From JADHUC01 sp964623055 (lineage in GTDB: Bacteria > Planctomycetota > Planctomycetia > Pirellulales > Pirellulaceae): a DNA stretch of 64,000 bases. The stretch covers positions 4,093 to 68,092 of the forward strand of contig CAZURK010000045.1 of assembly GCA_964623055.1 (NCBI GenBank), read 5' to 3'. Below the pieces are notes generated by a model that saw nothing but the letters and a program-made list of their open reading frames with translations, had not been told where the DNA came from and did not search any database. Below are positions 27,142 through 36,287 of this stretch, piece after piece (the first letter of the stretch is position 1; the number at the start of each line of letters is the position of its first letter). The position numbers were made by a program, and so were the translations under genes.

Positions 27142-28077
27142 CTACCCCCCGTAGCGTGCGACAAAGTTCCGAGGGAACTCGGCCGCGAGCCGTATCCACT
27201 CGTCTGGATTTTCGCCGCGCCCGTCTTCGAACAGGAAGACGCCGCCGTAATCGATGGCCCGGAGCCCGGCGAACGCGTCGTCCCAGCGAATGATCCCGTC
27301 GGGGTGCATCGGCGCGCGGTGGTCCGGTTTGGTCTTCAGGTTGAATGTTTCATGCAGGTGCAAGTGTAAGATGCGCCGCCCGCCCAAAGACAGAACTTCA
27401 CGGGATCGACCCTTCTTGACAAACGGATTGACACCATCGGGATCGCGAGCGTGGCCGATGTCGACCGTCAGGCCGAACCGGTTCGAACCGATCCGATCCA
27501 CGAAGTCCGCATACGGTTTCAATCCGCCGCGCATGTTCTCGACCGTCAGCCGGATGCGCAGATCTTTGGTTTGGTCCAGAAGCTCTGTGACCGTCTTGCG
27601 AGATTGGTCGTTGGTGCCGAAGTGGGCAACCAGGATCCCTGCGCCTGCTTCTTCAGAAAAACGAATTTCCTCAAGCAGTTCCGTTGCGGCGGCTCGGCGT
27701 CTTTTCTCGTTTGGGTCGTTGTATCTTCGCCTGAGATTTCCATGGACGGAAACGACGGACACGCCCTGCTTGCGGCACTCCGAGAGAACCTCGGAAACCT
27801 GCCGCCGGACGCGGAAGTTGAATGTCTCAGGCATCATCAACAGTTCTATGCGCTGGATGCCCGCCTTGCGGATCGCTACGACGTGCCGCGCCCCCAGCCG
27901 CTCCTTCTGGAAGACAGCCATCGAAATCCCAAGTCGCGCAGCGATTTCCGCAGAGGTGTATGGCAACGTGGCTGGCTGCCGAATCTCGCCCGGCACGTCC
28001 TTCACCCCGAAGGCCAGAGCGACGCCCGTTGTAGTGGCACGTTGCAGAAAGAGGCGTCGGGTCGTCGGTTTTGTCAT
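27142..28077 (-). CDS. Tat-exported sugar phosphate isomerase/epimerase-like protein
   Basis: This 311-residue protein starts at ATG 28077, preceded by AAAGGACCCGTGCG and followed by a Tat motif (TTRRLFLQRATTTG). It is a xylose-isomerase-like TIM barrel: GIQRIELLMMPETFN, VSVVSVHGNLRR, GILVAHFGTN, LTVENMRGG near residue 185 (metal-ligand glutamate), FGLTVDIGHA near 210 and ILHLHLHETFN near 245. Such proteins are usually metal-dependent isomerases or epimerases of sugars; export via Tat is common for planctomycete members and implies a folded, cofactor-loaded enzyme. The substrate is unknown. Confidence 0.82.
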   Translation of the reverse strand: MTKPTTRRLFLQRATTTGVALAFGVKDVPGEIRQPATLPYTSAEIAARLGISMAVFQKERLGARHVVAIRKAGIQRIELLMMPETFNFRVRRQVSEVLSECRKQGVSVVSVHGNLRRRYNDPNEKRRRAAATELLEEIRFSEEAGAGILVAHFGTNDQSRKTVTELLDQTKDLRIRLTVENMRGGLKPYADFVDRIGSNRFGLTVDIGHARDPDGVNPFVKKGRSREVLSLGGRRILHLHLHETFNLKTKPDHRAPMHPDGIIRWDDAFAGLRAIDYGGVFLFEDGRGENPDEWIRLAAEFPRNFVARYGG

Positions 28078-28185
28078 CGCACGGGTCCTTTCTGCCTCGC
28101 ACGCGTCGAGAGAACGTTGTATCGGCCTGTGAAGTTTGCATCGTTGTGACCGGTGGAACAATCCCAAAAAAGTTGTATTTCCTGT

Positions 28186-28214
28186 TTGCGACCCGTCTTG
28201 TACCGCCTTATAAT
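28186..28214 (+). promoter_or_regulatory. Sigma-70 type promoter
   Basis: TTGCGA (28186-28191), a 17-bp spacer and a perfect TATAAT (28209-28214) point to transcription of the plus strand from about 28221, leading to the small membrane protein at 28357 and possibly the esterase at 28787. Confidence 0.65.
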
Positions 28215-28356
28215 GGGGGTGTTGATTCGACACGCCGAGCTACTTCCGCAAGACCGTACTCAACCTCTCCGGACCCATCCATTTGGTTTCTTGTTCTCCA
28301 TAACTTAAGCGCCAGACCCAGGCCGTTGGAAGGGTCTCGAGCCACTGGGAGATGGA

Positions 28357-28674
28357 ATGTCTCGTGAACACGACAGGGAAGGACGCAAACGGCGGCACGG
28401 CAGCACGCGACGAAGAGGACACAGACGGCGGTCCCGCAGCACTGGGCATAGTGACTATCAGCGGACTTCCTCCTGGTTCGGATGGAAGAGAAAATGGTTT
28501 GGAAAGGAAAACGAGAATCTGCTCGGTGGGATGTTGATTGCGTTCGTAGCTGTTGCCCTGGTCTGCCTCGTTCTGCTGGGCCGGTGCAACAAATGGCCAT
28601 GGCAGTCTCCCGAAGAGTCTGAATCGAGCGAGCGACTTGAACAAGTGGAGAGCGAAGTCGCCCAGGATGGCTGA
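28357..28674 (+). CDS. Small single-pass membrane protein, basic N-terminus
   Basis: This 105-residue protein starts at ATG 28357 after GGGAGATGG. The first 50 residues are strongly basic (RKRRHGSTRRRGHRRRSRS). One membrane segment lies near 56-75 (LGGMLIAFVAVALVCLVLLG), and the tail is acidic (ESESSERLEQVESE). The charge pattern places the basic part in the cytoplasm, where it could touch nucleic acid or phospholipid. The family is unknown; support comes from the promoter, ribosome site and membrane segment. An overlapping 348-codon frame on the other strand has no such support. Confidence 0.55.
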   Translation: MSREHDREGRKRRHGSTRRRGHRRRSRSTGHSDYQRTSSWFGWKRKWFGKENENLLGGMLIAFVAVALVCLVLLGRCNKWPWQSPEESESSERLEQVESEVAQDG

Positions 28675-28786
28675 AAATCAGCACACTCGGATGCACCTCG
28701 TAATCCGCGCCCCGCTGGGTATCATGGCCACGAGAGGACAGGCCATATCGGATACGACGAACGAGAGCGCACAGGAGAACAGAACT

Positions 28787-29866
28787 ATGCGAATTGGCAC
28801 ATGGAGTACTTTGTTTCTGGTTTCTGCAGTCGTAGGCACCTGTGCCGCTGTTGCCCAGGAGCAGGCAAAGGAGAGAACTTCCGAGAATACGCCAATTCTC
28901 AGGACTTTCTTGGAGCGGCGACCGGAAGCGGATTTGAACAAAGACGGAATTCTGACCTGGGATGAAGCACAGAAAGCCCGGCGGAAGATGCAGCAGTCGA
29001 GGCAGAAGCCTGGCCGGAAGCCTGCATCGCGCGGCCCGGCCCCAACCAAGGCGGAAGTGCCTTATGGTGATCACGAACGGCACGTGCTCGACTTCTGGCA
29101 GGCGAAGTCCGACAAGCCGACACCGCTGTTCATTTGGATTCACGGCGGCGGTTTCCGCGGCGGTGACAAGAGATCGTTCCCCGGCGACTTGCGGGCCCAA
29201 TGTCTCAATGCCGGGATCTCCTGTGCCTCGATTCATTACCGGCTTTCCGGACACGCGCCGTATCCGGCGCAGATGCTCGACAGTGCCCGGGCGGTTCAGT
29301 TCCTGCGATCGAAGGCGGCCGAGTGGAATCTCGATCCCAAACGGTTCGCGGCCGGAGGCGGATCGGCCGGATCAGGGATTTCCCAATGGCTCGGCTACCA
29401 CGAGGACTTGGCCGACGCGGACGGCGACGACCCAATCGCCAGACAGTCCACCCGCCTTTCCTGCGTGTTCCCAATCAACATGCAGTCGACTTACGATCCG
29501 CGCGAGATCAAACGAATCATCCCGGGCGAAGCGTACAAGCACCCGGCATTGGTTCCGTTCTTCGGCCGGCCGGAGGGCTGGGACTGGGATAGCGATCCGG
29601 TGGACGACGATTTGGACGCCCTGCTCAAGGACGCCTCGCCGATCACACACCTTACCAAGGACGACGCCCCCATCTTTCTGCTTCAATACGCCAGGGCTGC
29701 CACGCCCGGTAACATACACCACCCGAAGTTCGGCGAGCACTTGAAGGAAGCGGCCGACAAGTTGGGCGTCGAGTGTGTGGCCAAGTTGGACACGGACTAT
29801 GAGTCCATGTCCGTAGCATTCGCTGACATGGTCAAGTTCATGCAGAAGCACTTCGGCGACAATTGA
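28787..29866 (+). CDS. Secreted carboxylesterase-like alpha/beta-hydrolase with EF-hand-like loop
   Basis: This 359-residue protein starts at ATG 28787 after AGGAGAACAG. A signal peptide (LFLVSAVVGTCAAVAQ) is followed by an EF-hand-like calcium loop (DLNKDGILTWDEA, about 48-60). The hydrolase part has the oxyanion motif HGGGF (near 120) and the nucleophile GGSAG (near 195), as in the hormone-sensitive-lipase group, with DDAPIFLLQY and a late histidine (NIHHPKFGEHL) as the acid and base regions. It likely removes acyl groups from carbohydrate or a small ester in the periplasm. Confidence 0.82.
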   Translation: MRIGTWSTLFLVSAVVGTCAAVAQEQAKERTSENTPILRTFLERRPEADLNKDGILTWDEAQKARRKMQQSRQKPGRKPASRGPAPTKAEVPYGDHERHVLDFWQAKSDKPTPLFIWIHGGGFRGGDKRSFPGDLRAQCLNAGISCASIHYRLSGHAPYPAQMLDSARAVQFLRSKAAEWNLDPKRFAAGGGSAGSGISQWLGYHEDLADADGDDPIARQSTRLSCVFPINMQSTYDPREIKRIIPGEAYKHPALVPFFGRPEGWDWDSDPVDDDLDALLKDASPITHLTKDDAPIFLLQYARAATPGNIHHPKFGEHLKEAADKLGVECVAKLDTDYESMSVAFADMVKFMQKHFGDN

Positions 29867-29897
29867 CGGCCGGAGAGAGAATTGTGCAGAAACGGAA

Positions 29898-32800
29898 TCA
29901 GTCCTGCTGAACATCCAGCGGGGCGAAATCTACGACGGCGTTGTCCATTGCGTAGCCGATGTGCGTAATCGCCTTGAGCGGTCGTTTCAGTTTGGCTTTC
30001 ACCTCTACGCTGTTGGCGGTGAAGACGACTTGTTGGCTATCCAAGTCGACCGTCACAACAAGGTCGATCGGCTGGTTGTCACTCAATTCGACCGGTGCCC
30101 CGATCGTTTGGCCACCGCTCAGCGGACCTTGAACCAATACCGCTCGATTCATCTTCAACCTCATCCCGCACTTGATCAGTTGCTCGTCACGACCGCCGTC
30201 GCCGAATACCACGAATCCATTGCGGAGCGTGCCACTGGCGACGGCCGGGACGGCCATGCGGGTCTTGAGCGTGGCGGAACCCTTCGCGGGATTCTCCAAC
30301 TTCTTTAACGCGAAGGCCGTTGCACCCTTGCCCTTGGGCTTCAAACGATAGCCCAGGTCCGATTCGAACACCTGGCAACGAGTCACCCGGTCAAAGTCTT
30401 CTTCCTTTGAGACCGGCGCCGGCAGCAGGTAGTTCGGGTCTTCCGGCTGGTCCCAGTCGATCTGCACCGGCAGGTCGTCCGCGGCACGCAGCGGGGTCGC
30501 CGCATCGCCCGACAGGCAGAGCAGCCGTCCGTCGACCTTGCTCACGAACAGTTTGCCTCCGGCTACAGCCAGGCCGTCGAAAACGGGGATGGTGTCCAGG
30601 GCGTAGCGGGCCAACAGCTTCCCGTCCGTCTTGGACAACGCCCACAGCACGCCGCCGTGGTTGCCTTCCAAGGCTTCCGCTTGACGCCGGATGGCCTCTT
30701 GCGTGGCTGGCGCGTCCGGCAGGCGGTAAATCTGGCGTTCGTTGATGAAGTTGGGCGGGCCTGCCACCAGCACGATGTCTCTACACAATGCCATGGCGCG
30801 TGCTGTTACAGAAGGTTTCGGGAGAAGCCAGTTCGCGTTAGTCGCCGTCAGTTGTTCGCGCGGGAAGAACCGGCGCAGCAGCCAATCGGACGAATTGGCG
30901 TTTCTTCGCGCGGAACGAGCGTTGATTTCAGCATCCGCCTTCCCGATGCGGGCGATAGCCTCTTCGGTTACGGTCTTGTCCACGGAGAACAGTTCGTACT
31001 CCAAGACCGAGGCATTGACCATGTACTCCGGCTGCCGCCCGAATCCATACACGTTGTCGTCATCGAAACACAGAATCCGTCCGGACGGGACCAGGCGGCC
31101 GGCCTTGAGCCACGCGCCGTAGCCGCCGGATACACGGCGGCCGTAGGTCCAGTAGGATCGGAAGAAGTAATCGTCGTCCAAGAAGCCGATCTGGCAGAAC
31201 AGATGGCAGTCTTGCGCCGGCTGCTTATTCAAATCCTCCAGCCCGATCTCCAACCGTCTCCCGGTGAAGTCGATTTTCTGCGACCGCATCCAAATGTGAC
31301 GACCGTCGCAACTGAGGATGTCCGACAGGGCCACGGGCATGTTGTTGCCTCGCGTCTTTTCCAGATAGGCCAGATGCATCTCCTTGCCGGACTCGGGATC
31401 CATGTTGTCCCACACGACTTCGCCCAGCAGTTCGCCGGTTTTCGGATCCAGACGCAGAAAGTGAATCCCGCCGTCCAGGAACATGTTGCGTCCCGCCGTG
31501 CAATACAACACGCCGTCGTGAACCAGCACACTGCCGTGAACTGGCCAGGCTGATTCCAGTTGCTCCCACGCCATCATGCGACGGTCCACCGGCGCCCCGC
31601 GGAACCGCCACGCCATCGCCCCATCGTTGGCATCCAGTGCATAGACGAAGCCGTCGGCCGAGCCGAACAGCACGAGTCCCTGACAATATGTCGGTGGCGA
31701 ATCGACGCGGCCGCCGGTAGTGAACGACCAAGCGGTCTTTCCGGTCTTGGCATCCAACGCGACAACCTGATGCGCATCGACCGCGGCAACAAACACCTTG
31801 CCGGCGGCGATGGTAGGTGCGCTCAAACGCCCGCCTATCTTGGCCTGCCACACTTGGCCGATGCTTTCGGCAGAGACAGCGACCGGACTGGCCCCGCTGC
31901 GAGCCGAATCCTGGCGGTAGGTCGGCCAGTCCGCATCCGACGCCACGGGCCCATCGACTCGGCCAAAAGCCGGGCCTTTCTGCAGCCGTTCGGTCGCGGC
32001 GATACCGTCCCGCCCAGGTTGCGGCACCGGGCCGGCGGCCAATGCTTTGAAGCCCGATAGCTTGGCTTCCAACTGGCATCCGCAGGCGTCCATCGAAGCG
32101 TAGGTCAGCCCGTTACATGGCATGACACCGTATATGCAACCGCCGCGGACCCAGTGATTCGGTTGCCAGGTTTCTTTCTCCAAGTCGATGAACTCCGTGC
32201 CGTTCCGTGCCGTCAACAGGTAGTTGTTGGTGGCCTTGGCCGGGTAGCAGCGGTGATGGAACCAGTGAACATGGACGTCTGGCGGGAACTCGCGTTTCAC
32301 CTCGCCGGTGCGCGGGTCGTACCCCGTAAACACGCCACTGCCCGCGTTGCCCGCGATATCGCCGGTCCACACCAGGCCGTCGGCCACTAACAAGTCTTTC
32401 AGCGACAGGTGGCCGCTGGGCTTCTGTTTCTGCTCCCACAGTTTCGTGCCATCTTGGATCGACCACCCAGAGATCTTGCCGTTGTTGGCGGCCAGCAGCA
32501 CGACATCGTCGTAGATCAGCACTCGCGGGCCCGTGTTGGTCTGGACGGGGATTTCCGTCGGAGACGGTTCGGACTCCCATCGGCGGTCGCCGTTTTGACG
32601 GTCCAGGCACACCAGCTTCTCGCCGTCATGGAAGACGACGTGCGAGCCAGAGACCGCTAACGAACACGGAGCGACCGGGGCTTCGGCTTTCCACAAACGC
32701 TGGCCGGTATCGGCTTGGTAAGCGAAGACCTTTCTTGATGCCCCGTCCCAACCCCAGCCGGGATTCGCGGTGCGAGTATTGTCCCAGACGTAGGTTGATA

Positions 32801-33863
32801 CGCGACGCCACTTGGGCAGCGGCGATGGAGTGTTGTCAGCCACCGTGTACACAATGCCGTCGTCGACGACGATCTCGCGAGTGAACTCGCTACCCTCCAA
32901 AGTCATCAATGTCTTGCCGGTGGCTCCGTCCAGGACCACGGTAGGTGCGTCGATGCCCAATGTCACAAACACGCGGTCGTCGACGGCGACCAAACGTCGC
33001 AGTAGGTGGGCCGGACCGCTCTTGAGCGGATACTGCCGCGTGTTCCATTGGTTAATGTCGCGTTTCCAGAGGATCGTTCCATTGAAAGCATCGCGGGCAG
33101 TCAGCCGCCAGGCAGAAGGCAACTGGATCGACGCTCGCGCTCCTTCATCCAGGATGTAGAACAGCCGGCCGCCGGCAGACACGCACGAAGTCATACTGGC
33201 CATGTGATCGTGATGGCGAGACCAGCGGGGGCTGCCGATCCAGCGCAACTGCGTCGGCGGGCCGACCATGTCGTCCTTCGACGCGGGGTTGCCGTCGGCA
33301 TTGTGAAAGTAATGCGTCCACTGGTCCATCTCGGCGGGGACCGGTTTTGCGAACATCACAAAACCGTCCCCGATGCGGGATACGGGATGTGGGATACGGG
33401 ATAGCCACGTCTCGTTCCCCTTCTCCCGTACAATCGCCACACCGCGTGGGGCCAGAACGCGCAGAATCTCGCATCCCGCATCTCGCATCCCGCATCTCGT
33501 GTCCATCACGATCAGGTTCACCAGATTGTCGGCATACGGCAACGCTTGTCCGCCCCACAGATCGACGCTGACGGGGCCGTATCCGGTCTGTGCCTGCAAG
33601 CTCTTGCGCGCGGCTGCAACTTCCGTTTCCGATGTGCTGAGTCCATGCACGATGTATTGGTCCCCGCCGCGCAGTGAAGCCGTCAAGGAACCGTCACCGC
33701 AACCCAGATGGACGACAAAGCCTCCCTGTACGCCGGACTGCTGGAGGATCGCCGCTCCGTCGTCTGCCGGGGCAGCGCGAGCTAGCAGCAGTCCGACAAG
33801 CGAAAAGGAAAAAAGGCACGAGAGAGAATCCGTAAAAAGGCGGGAAACGGATGGATGTTGCAT
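29898..33863 (-). CDS. Methyltransferase-like head fused to PQQ-type beta-propellers
   Basis: I choose the ATG at 33863, seven bases after AGGTG; ATGs at 33869 and 33887 are possible. The 1321-residue protein has a signal peptide (LFSFSLVGLLLARAAPA), then a class-I methyltransferase-like fold (VVHLGCGDGSLTASLRGGDQ near residue 45). PQQ-like propellers follow, with WTHYFHNADGNPASKDDMVG leading in and blades such as VVALDAKTGKTAWSFTTGG, FGSADGFVYALDANDGAMAW and VSKVDGRLLCLSG. Export of a methyltransferase-like head suggests it no longer methylates and may bind a ligand. Heptamer repeats lie inside the coding sequence at 33372-33399 and 33466-33500. Confidence 0.8.
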   Translation of the reverse strand: MQHPSVSRLFTDSLSCLFSFSLVGLLLARAAPADDGAAILQQSGVQGGFVVHLGCGDGSLTASLRGGDQYIVHGLSTSETEVAAARKSLQAQTGYGPVSVDLWGGQALPYADNLVNLIVMDTRCGMRDAGCEILRVLAPRGVAIVREKGNETWLSRIPHPVSRIGDGFVMFAKPVPAEMDQWTHYFHNADGNPASKDDMVGPPTQLRWIGSPRWSRHHDHMASMTSCVSAGGRLFYILDEGARASIQLPSAWRLTARDAFNGTILWKRDINQWNTRQYPLKSGPAHLLRRLVAVDDRVFVTLGIDAPTVVLDGATGKTLMTLEGSEFTREIVVDDGIVYTVADNTPSPLPKWRRVSTYVWDNTRTANPGWGWDGASRKVFAYQADTGQRLWKAEAPVAPCSLAVSGSHVVFHDGEKLVCLDRQNGDRRWESEPSPTEIPVQTNTGPRVLIYDDVVLLAANNGKISGWSIQDGTKLWEQKQKPSGHLSLKDLLVADGLVWTGDIAGNAGSGVFTGYDPRTGEVKREFPPDVHVHWFHHRCYPAKATNNYLLTARNGTEFIDLEKETWQPNHWVRGGCIYGVMPCNGLTYASMDACGCQLEAKLSGFKALAAGPVPQPGRDGIAATERLQKGPAFGRVDGPVASDADWPTYRQDSARSGASPVAVSAESIGQVWQAKIGGRLSAPTIAAGKVFVAAVDAHQVVALDAKTGKTAWSFTTGGRVDSPPTYCQGLVLFGSADGFVYALDANDGAMAWRFRGAPVDRRMMAWEQLESAWPVHGSVLVHDGVLYCTAGRNMFLDGGIHFLRLDPKTGELLGEVVWDNMDPESGKEMHLAYLEKTRGNNMPVALSDILSCDGRHIWMRSQKIDFTGRRLEIGLEDLNKQPAQDCHLFCQIGFLDDDYFFRSYWTYGRRVSGGYGAWLKAGRLVPSGRILCFDDDNVYGFGRQPEYMVNASVLEYELFSVDKTVTEEAIARIGKADAEINARSARRNANSSDWLLRRFFPREQLTATNANWLLPKPSVTARAMALCRDIVLVAGPPNFINERQIYRLPDAPATQEAIRRQAEALEGNHGGVLWALSKTDGKLLARYALDTIPVFDGLAVAGGKLFVSKVDGRLLCLSGDAATPLRAADDLPVQIDWDQPEDPNYLLPAPVSKEEDFDRVTRCQVFESDLGYRLKPKGKGATAFALKKLENPAKGSATLKTRMAVPAVASGTLRNGFVVFGDGGRDEQLIKCGMRLKMNRAVLVQGPLSGGQTIGAPVELSDNQPIDLVVTVDLDSQQVVFTANSVEVKAKLKRPLKAITHIGYAMDNAVVDFAPLDVQQD
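33372..33399. repeat. Heptamer tandem repeat 1, GATRYGG x4
   Basis: Four 7-bp units occur in a row: GATGCGG, GATACGG, GATGTGG, GATACGG. They lie inside the propeller gene and encode an arginine/isoleucine/proline-rich insertion (SRIPHPVSRIG on the minus strand). Confidence 0.8.
33466..33500. repeat. Heptamer tandem repeat 2, ATCYCGC x5
   Basis: Five 7-bp units alternate ATCTCGC and ATCCCGC. They are in inverted orientation to repeat 1, 66 bp away. They encode CGMRDAGCEI on the minus strand, an insertion between the methyltransferase-like motifs. Confidence 0.8.
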
Positions 33864-33923
33864 GGTCATCACCTCGGAAAAGAACAAGTGGTGAGCGTTC
33901 GTCGAGGTTCGTCACGTAAGTGG

Positions 33924-33942
33924 GGCACGATTCCATCGTGCC
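33924..33942. repeat. Short perfect hairpin E
   Basis: GGCACGAT and ATCGTGCC form an 8-bp stem around the loop TCC. It lies in the 358-bp divergent region between the propeller gene and the sulfatase gene. Confidence 0.65.
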
Positions 33943-34073
33943 ATGACAAGCTGCGAACAACCCTCGTTTATTCAACCAAAGTATCTTCGTTCATCGGCAG
34001 TCGATCGGCAAGGGTCGTTCGGTTGACCGGCATCGAGGCTTCGCGCATGCTATACTCGCGATCCGCACATTCG

Positions 34074-34143
34074 CTCGTTTAACCGCAAGCCCGAGGCGTC
34101 GGCGAATCCATACACAGTCGCCTTCGGCTTACCGTTAAACGAG
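34074..34143. repeat. Imperfect palindrome F (CTCGTTTAAC type)
   Basis: The left arm begins CTCGTTTAACCGCAAGCC; the right arm ends GGCTTACCGTTAAACGAG, its near-complement. The loop region holds an extra GTCGGC. It lies 79 bp upstream of the sulfatase start. The rest of this intergenic region shows no confident promoter. Confidence 0.7.
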
Positions 34144-34221
34144 CCGTTGTTGACAGTGAGCCGCTAGTACTCCCCTTTCTCTTTCGCTAGACCCACCAAC
34201 CCGCAGAGAGATTCACTAACC

Positions 34222-35631
34222 ATGAAGAAATCGCCTCTACCAGTTCTCCTCTGTTCGCTGACGTTTTCATTCGCATCCGCAGCATCGTATGCCGAACAAG
34301 CGGCTGGCAGCCGGCCCAACATCGTTTTCATTATGGCCGACGACTTGGGTTACGGAGAACTCGGCTGCTTTGGGCAGACGAAGATCAAGACACCCCATCT
34401 TGATCGGATGGCTGCTCAGGGGATGCGGTGCACGCAGGTCTACTCGGGAAGCACCGTCTGCGCGCCGACTCGTTGTTGTCTGATGACCGGACTGCACACC
34501 GGTCATGCCAGAGTGCGAGGCAATGCCGGCATCAGCGGGCGCGTGCCATTGGAGCCGGAAGACATCACGGTTGCGGAAGTCCTGCGAACTGCCGGATACC
34601 GGACGGGCATCGTTGGCAAGTGGGGGCTCGGCGAGCCCGGTACCACTGGCATTCCGAACAATCAGGGGTTCGATTTTTGGTTCGGGTATCTGAATCAGTC
34701 GAATGCCCATTTCTACTATCCGCCTTTTCTGTGGAAGAATCGCGGGAGAATAGATCTGCCGCAAAATGCCGACGGTAAGAAGGGGGTCTACTCGCACGAC
34801 ATGATGACCGACGAAGCGCTGGCTTTTGTCCGACGGAATCAGAAGGATCCGTTCTTTTTGTATGTCGCCTACACGATTCCGCACGCCGAGATCGTGGTGC
34901 CTGAGGATTCACTGAGAGAATACCGCGGCAAGTTTCCGGAGACACCGTACCCCGGCGCGCATTACGGCGCACAGGCGGAGCCGAATGCCGCTGTTGCTGG
35001 GATGATCACCCGCATGGACCGCGACATCGGCCGTCTGTTAGACCTCTTGAAGGAACTGAGCCTCGACGAAAATGCCATCGTTTTTTTCACAAGTGACAAC
35101 GGTCCGGTGTCGGTGGGTGGCCGGGATCACAAGTTCTTCAATGCGGCTGGCGGTTTGCGGGGGGCGAAAGGAAGTCTTTTCGAAGGAGGAATCCGTGTAC
35201 CGACAATCGTCCGTTGGCCAGGGCGCATCCAGGCCGGCACGGTCAGCGATGCCGTGTGGGCACACTGGGACGTGCTGCCGACGTGCGCAGAGATTGCCGG
35301 AGTCGAGTCGCCGAAGAACATCGACGGCGTGAGCATCCTGCCAACTTTGATAGGGAAAGACCAGCCGCAACTTGACGACCGTTTTCTATACTGGGAATAC
35401 GGCCGCAACGCCAAGTTCACACAGGCGGTCCGCAAAGGCGACTGGAAGGCGACCCGCACCGGGCTGAATGGACCGATCAGTTTGTGCAACCTGAAGACAG
35501 ACATGGCCGAGACGACCGACGTCGCCAGTCAGCATCCCTCCATCGTTGAACAAATCGAGGAGTACTTGGCGACAGCCCGTACCGAATCGAAAGACTTCCC
35601 TGTTGCGTTCAATCGCAAACCCAAACGGTAA
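34222..35631 (+). CDS. Secreted sulfatase, arylsulfatase-A type
   Basis: This 469-residue protein has a signal peptide (LLCSLTFSFASAASYA). Metal-binding aspartates lie in NIVFIMADDLGYGELG (D40, D41). The formylglycine signature is CAPTR with C80, to be converted to formylglycine by an FGE-type enzyme. Further family features are TGHARVRGN, GKWGLGEPG near 135, PFFLYVAYTIPHAE and FFTSDNGP near 290. It hydrolyses sulfate esters, probably on a sulfated polysaccharide, outside the cytoplasm. The lyase-like and beta-helix genes downstream on the same strand suggest a sulfated-glycan locus. Confidence 0.93.
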   Translation: MKKSPLPVLLCSLTFSFASAASYAEQAAGSRPNIVFIMADDLGYGELGCFGQTKIKTPHLDRMAAQGMRCTQVYSGSTVCAPTRCCLMTGLHTGHARVRGNAGISGRVPLEPEDITVAEVLRTAGYRTGIVGKWGLGEPGTTGIPNNQGFDFWFGYLNQSNAHFYYPPFLWKNRGRIDLPQNADGKKGVYSHDMMTDEALAFVRRNQKDPFFLYVAYTIPHAEIVVPEDSLREYRGKFPETPYPGAHYGAQAEPNAAVAGMITRMDRDIGRLLDLLKELSLDENAIVFFTSDNGPVSVGGRDHKFFNAAGGLRGAKGSLFEGGIRVPTIVRWPGRIQAGTVSDAVWAHWDVLPTCAEIAGVESPKNIDGVSILPTLIGKDQPQLDDRFLYWEYGRNAKFTQAVRKGDWKATRTGLNGPISLCNLKTDMAETTDVASQHPSIVEQIEEYLATARTESKDFPVAFNRKPKR

Positions 35632-35639
35632 GCGGCGGC

Positions 35640-36287
35640 GTGCGTTTTGTGGGCGGTAACAACCGGGACAATATCATTGAAAACAACTATGTACGTCATG
35701 TGGGAGAAGGGATCTATGTCCGCAACAACATCATCGAATTTGACGGGCCGGATCTACTGTCGCCGTTCACTGTCGTCGCAGGTTCTCGACGCGCCAACGT
35801 AGCGGTGGATGAACCGCCTATCTGGAATCACCAATATACCTGTGAAAACAATGTCGTCTGGTCGTCTTCCGGATCGATCTTTCGACTCTCCGGTAAACCA
35901 GATGAGGAAACGTTCAAGCGAGCAGACAACAATGTGTATTATAATCCGGACGGACGCTATTCTTTCGGCAGAATAAGAGGCTGGGGCACCTTGAAGAACT
36001 GGCAGAGTGCGGGGCTTGAGTCCGGCACGAAATGTGTCGATCCGTTGTTCGTGGATCGGGAGAATCACGATTATCGCCTCAAGCCCGATTCACCAGCCCT
36101 GGCACTGGGATTTCAGCAGATCGACACCAGCGAGATCGGCCTGAAGAAGGACTTTCATTCAAAGATGGTGGGAGACTTTTACCATGAACGATCTTCAGAG
36201 GTATTGGGCCATGAACACACGCTGGGTTGCGCTGTTTTTTCTCGTCACGGTTTCATTCGACGATCCCGCGCGTGCGCAGACGGTTGA
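35640..36287 (+). pseudogene. Remnant of a parallel beta-helix protein (C-terminal part)
   Basis: The frame begins directly after the sulfatase stop with NRDNIIENNYVRHVGEGIYVRNN, which is mid-helix sequence; there is no signal peptide or N-terminal half. Typical C-terminal features follow: DNNVYYNPDGRYSFG, CVDPLFVDRENHDYRLKPDSPALALGF and the end motif IDTSEIGLKKD near 36150. After that the frame runs on out of register and overlaps the start of the next gene. It reads as a 5'-truncated gene left by a deletion that joined it to the sulfatase. Confidence 0.75.

Noticed and set aside
28208..29254. Minus-strand open frame of 348 codons
   Set aside because: It overlaps the small membrane protein and the esterase, both of which have ribosome sites and domain evidence; the composition is of antisense type.
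33372..33500. CRISPR array
   Set aside because: The units are contiguous 7-bp repeats without spacers.
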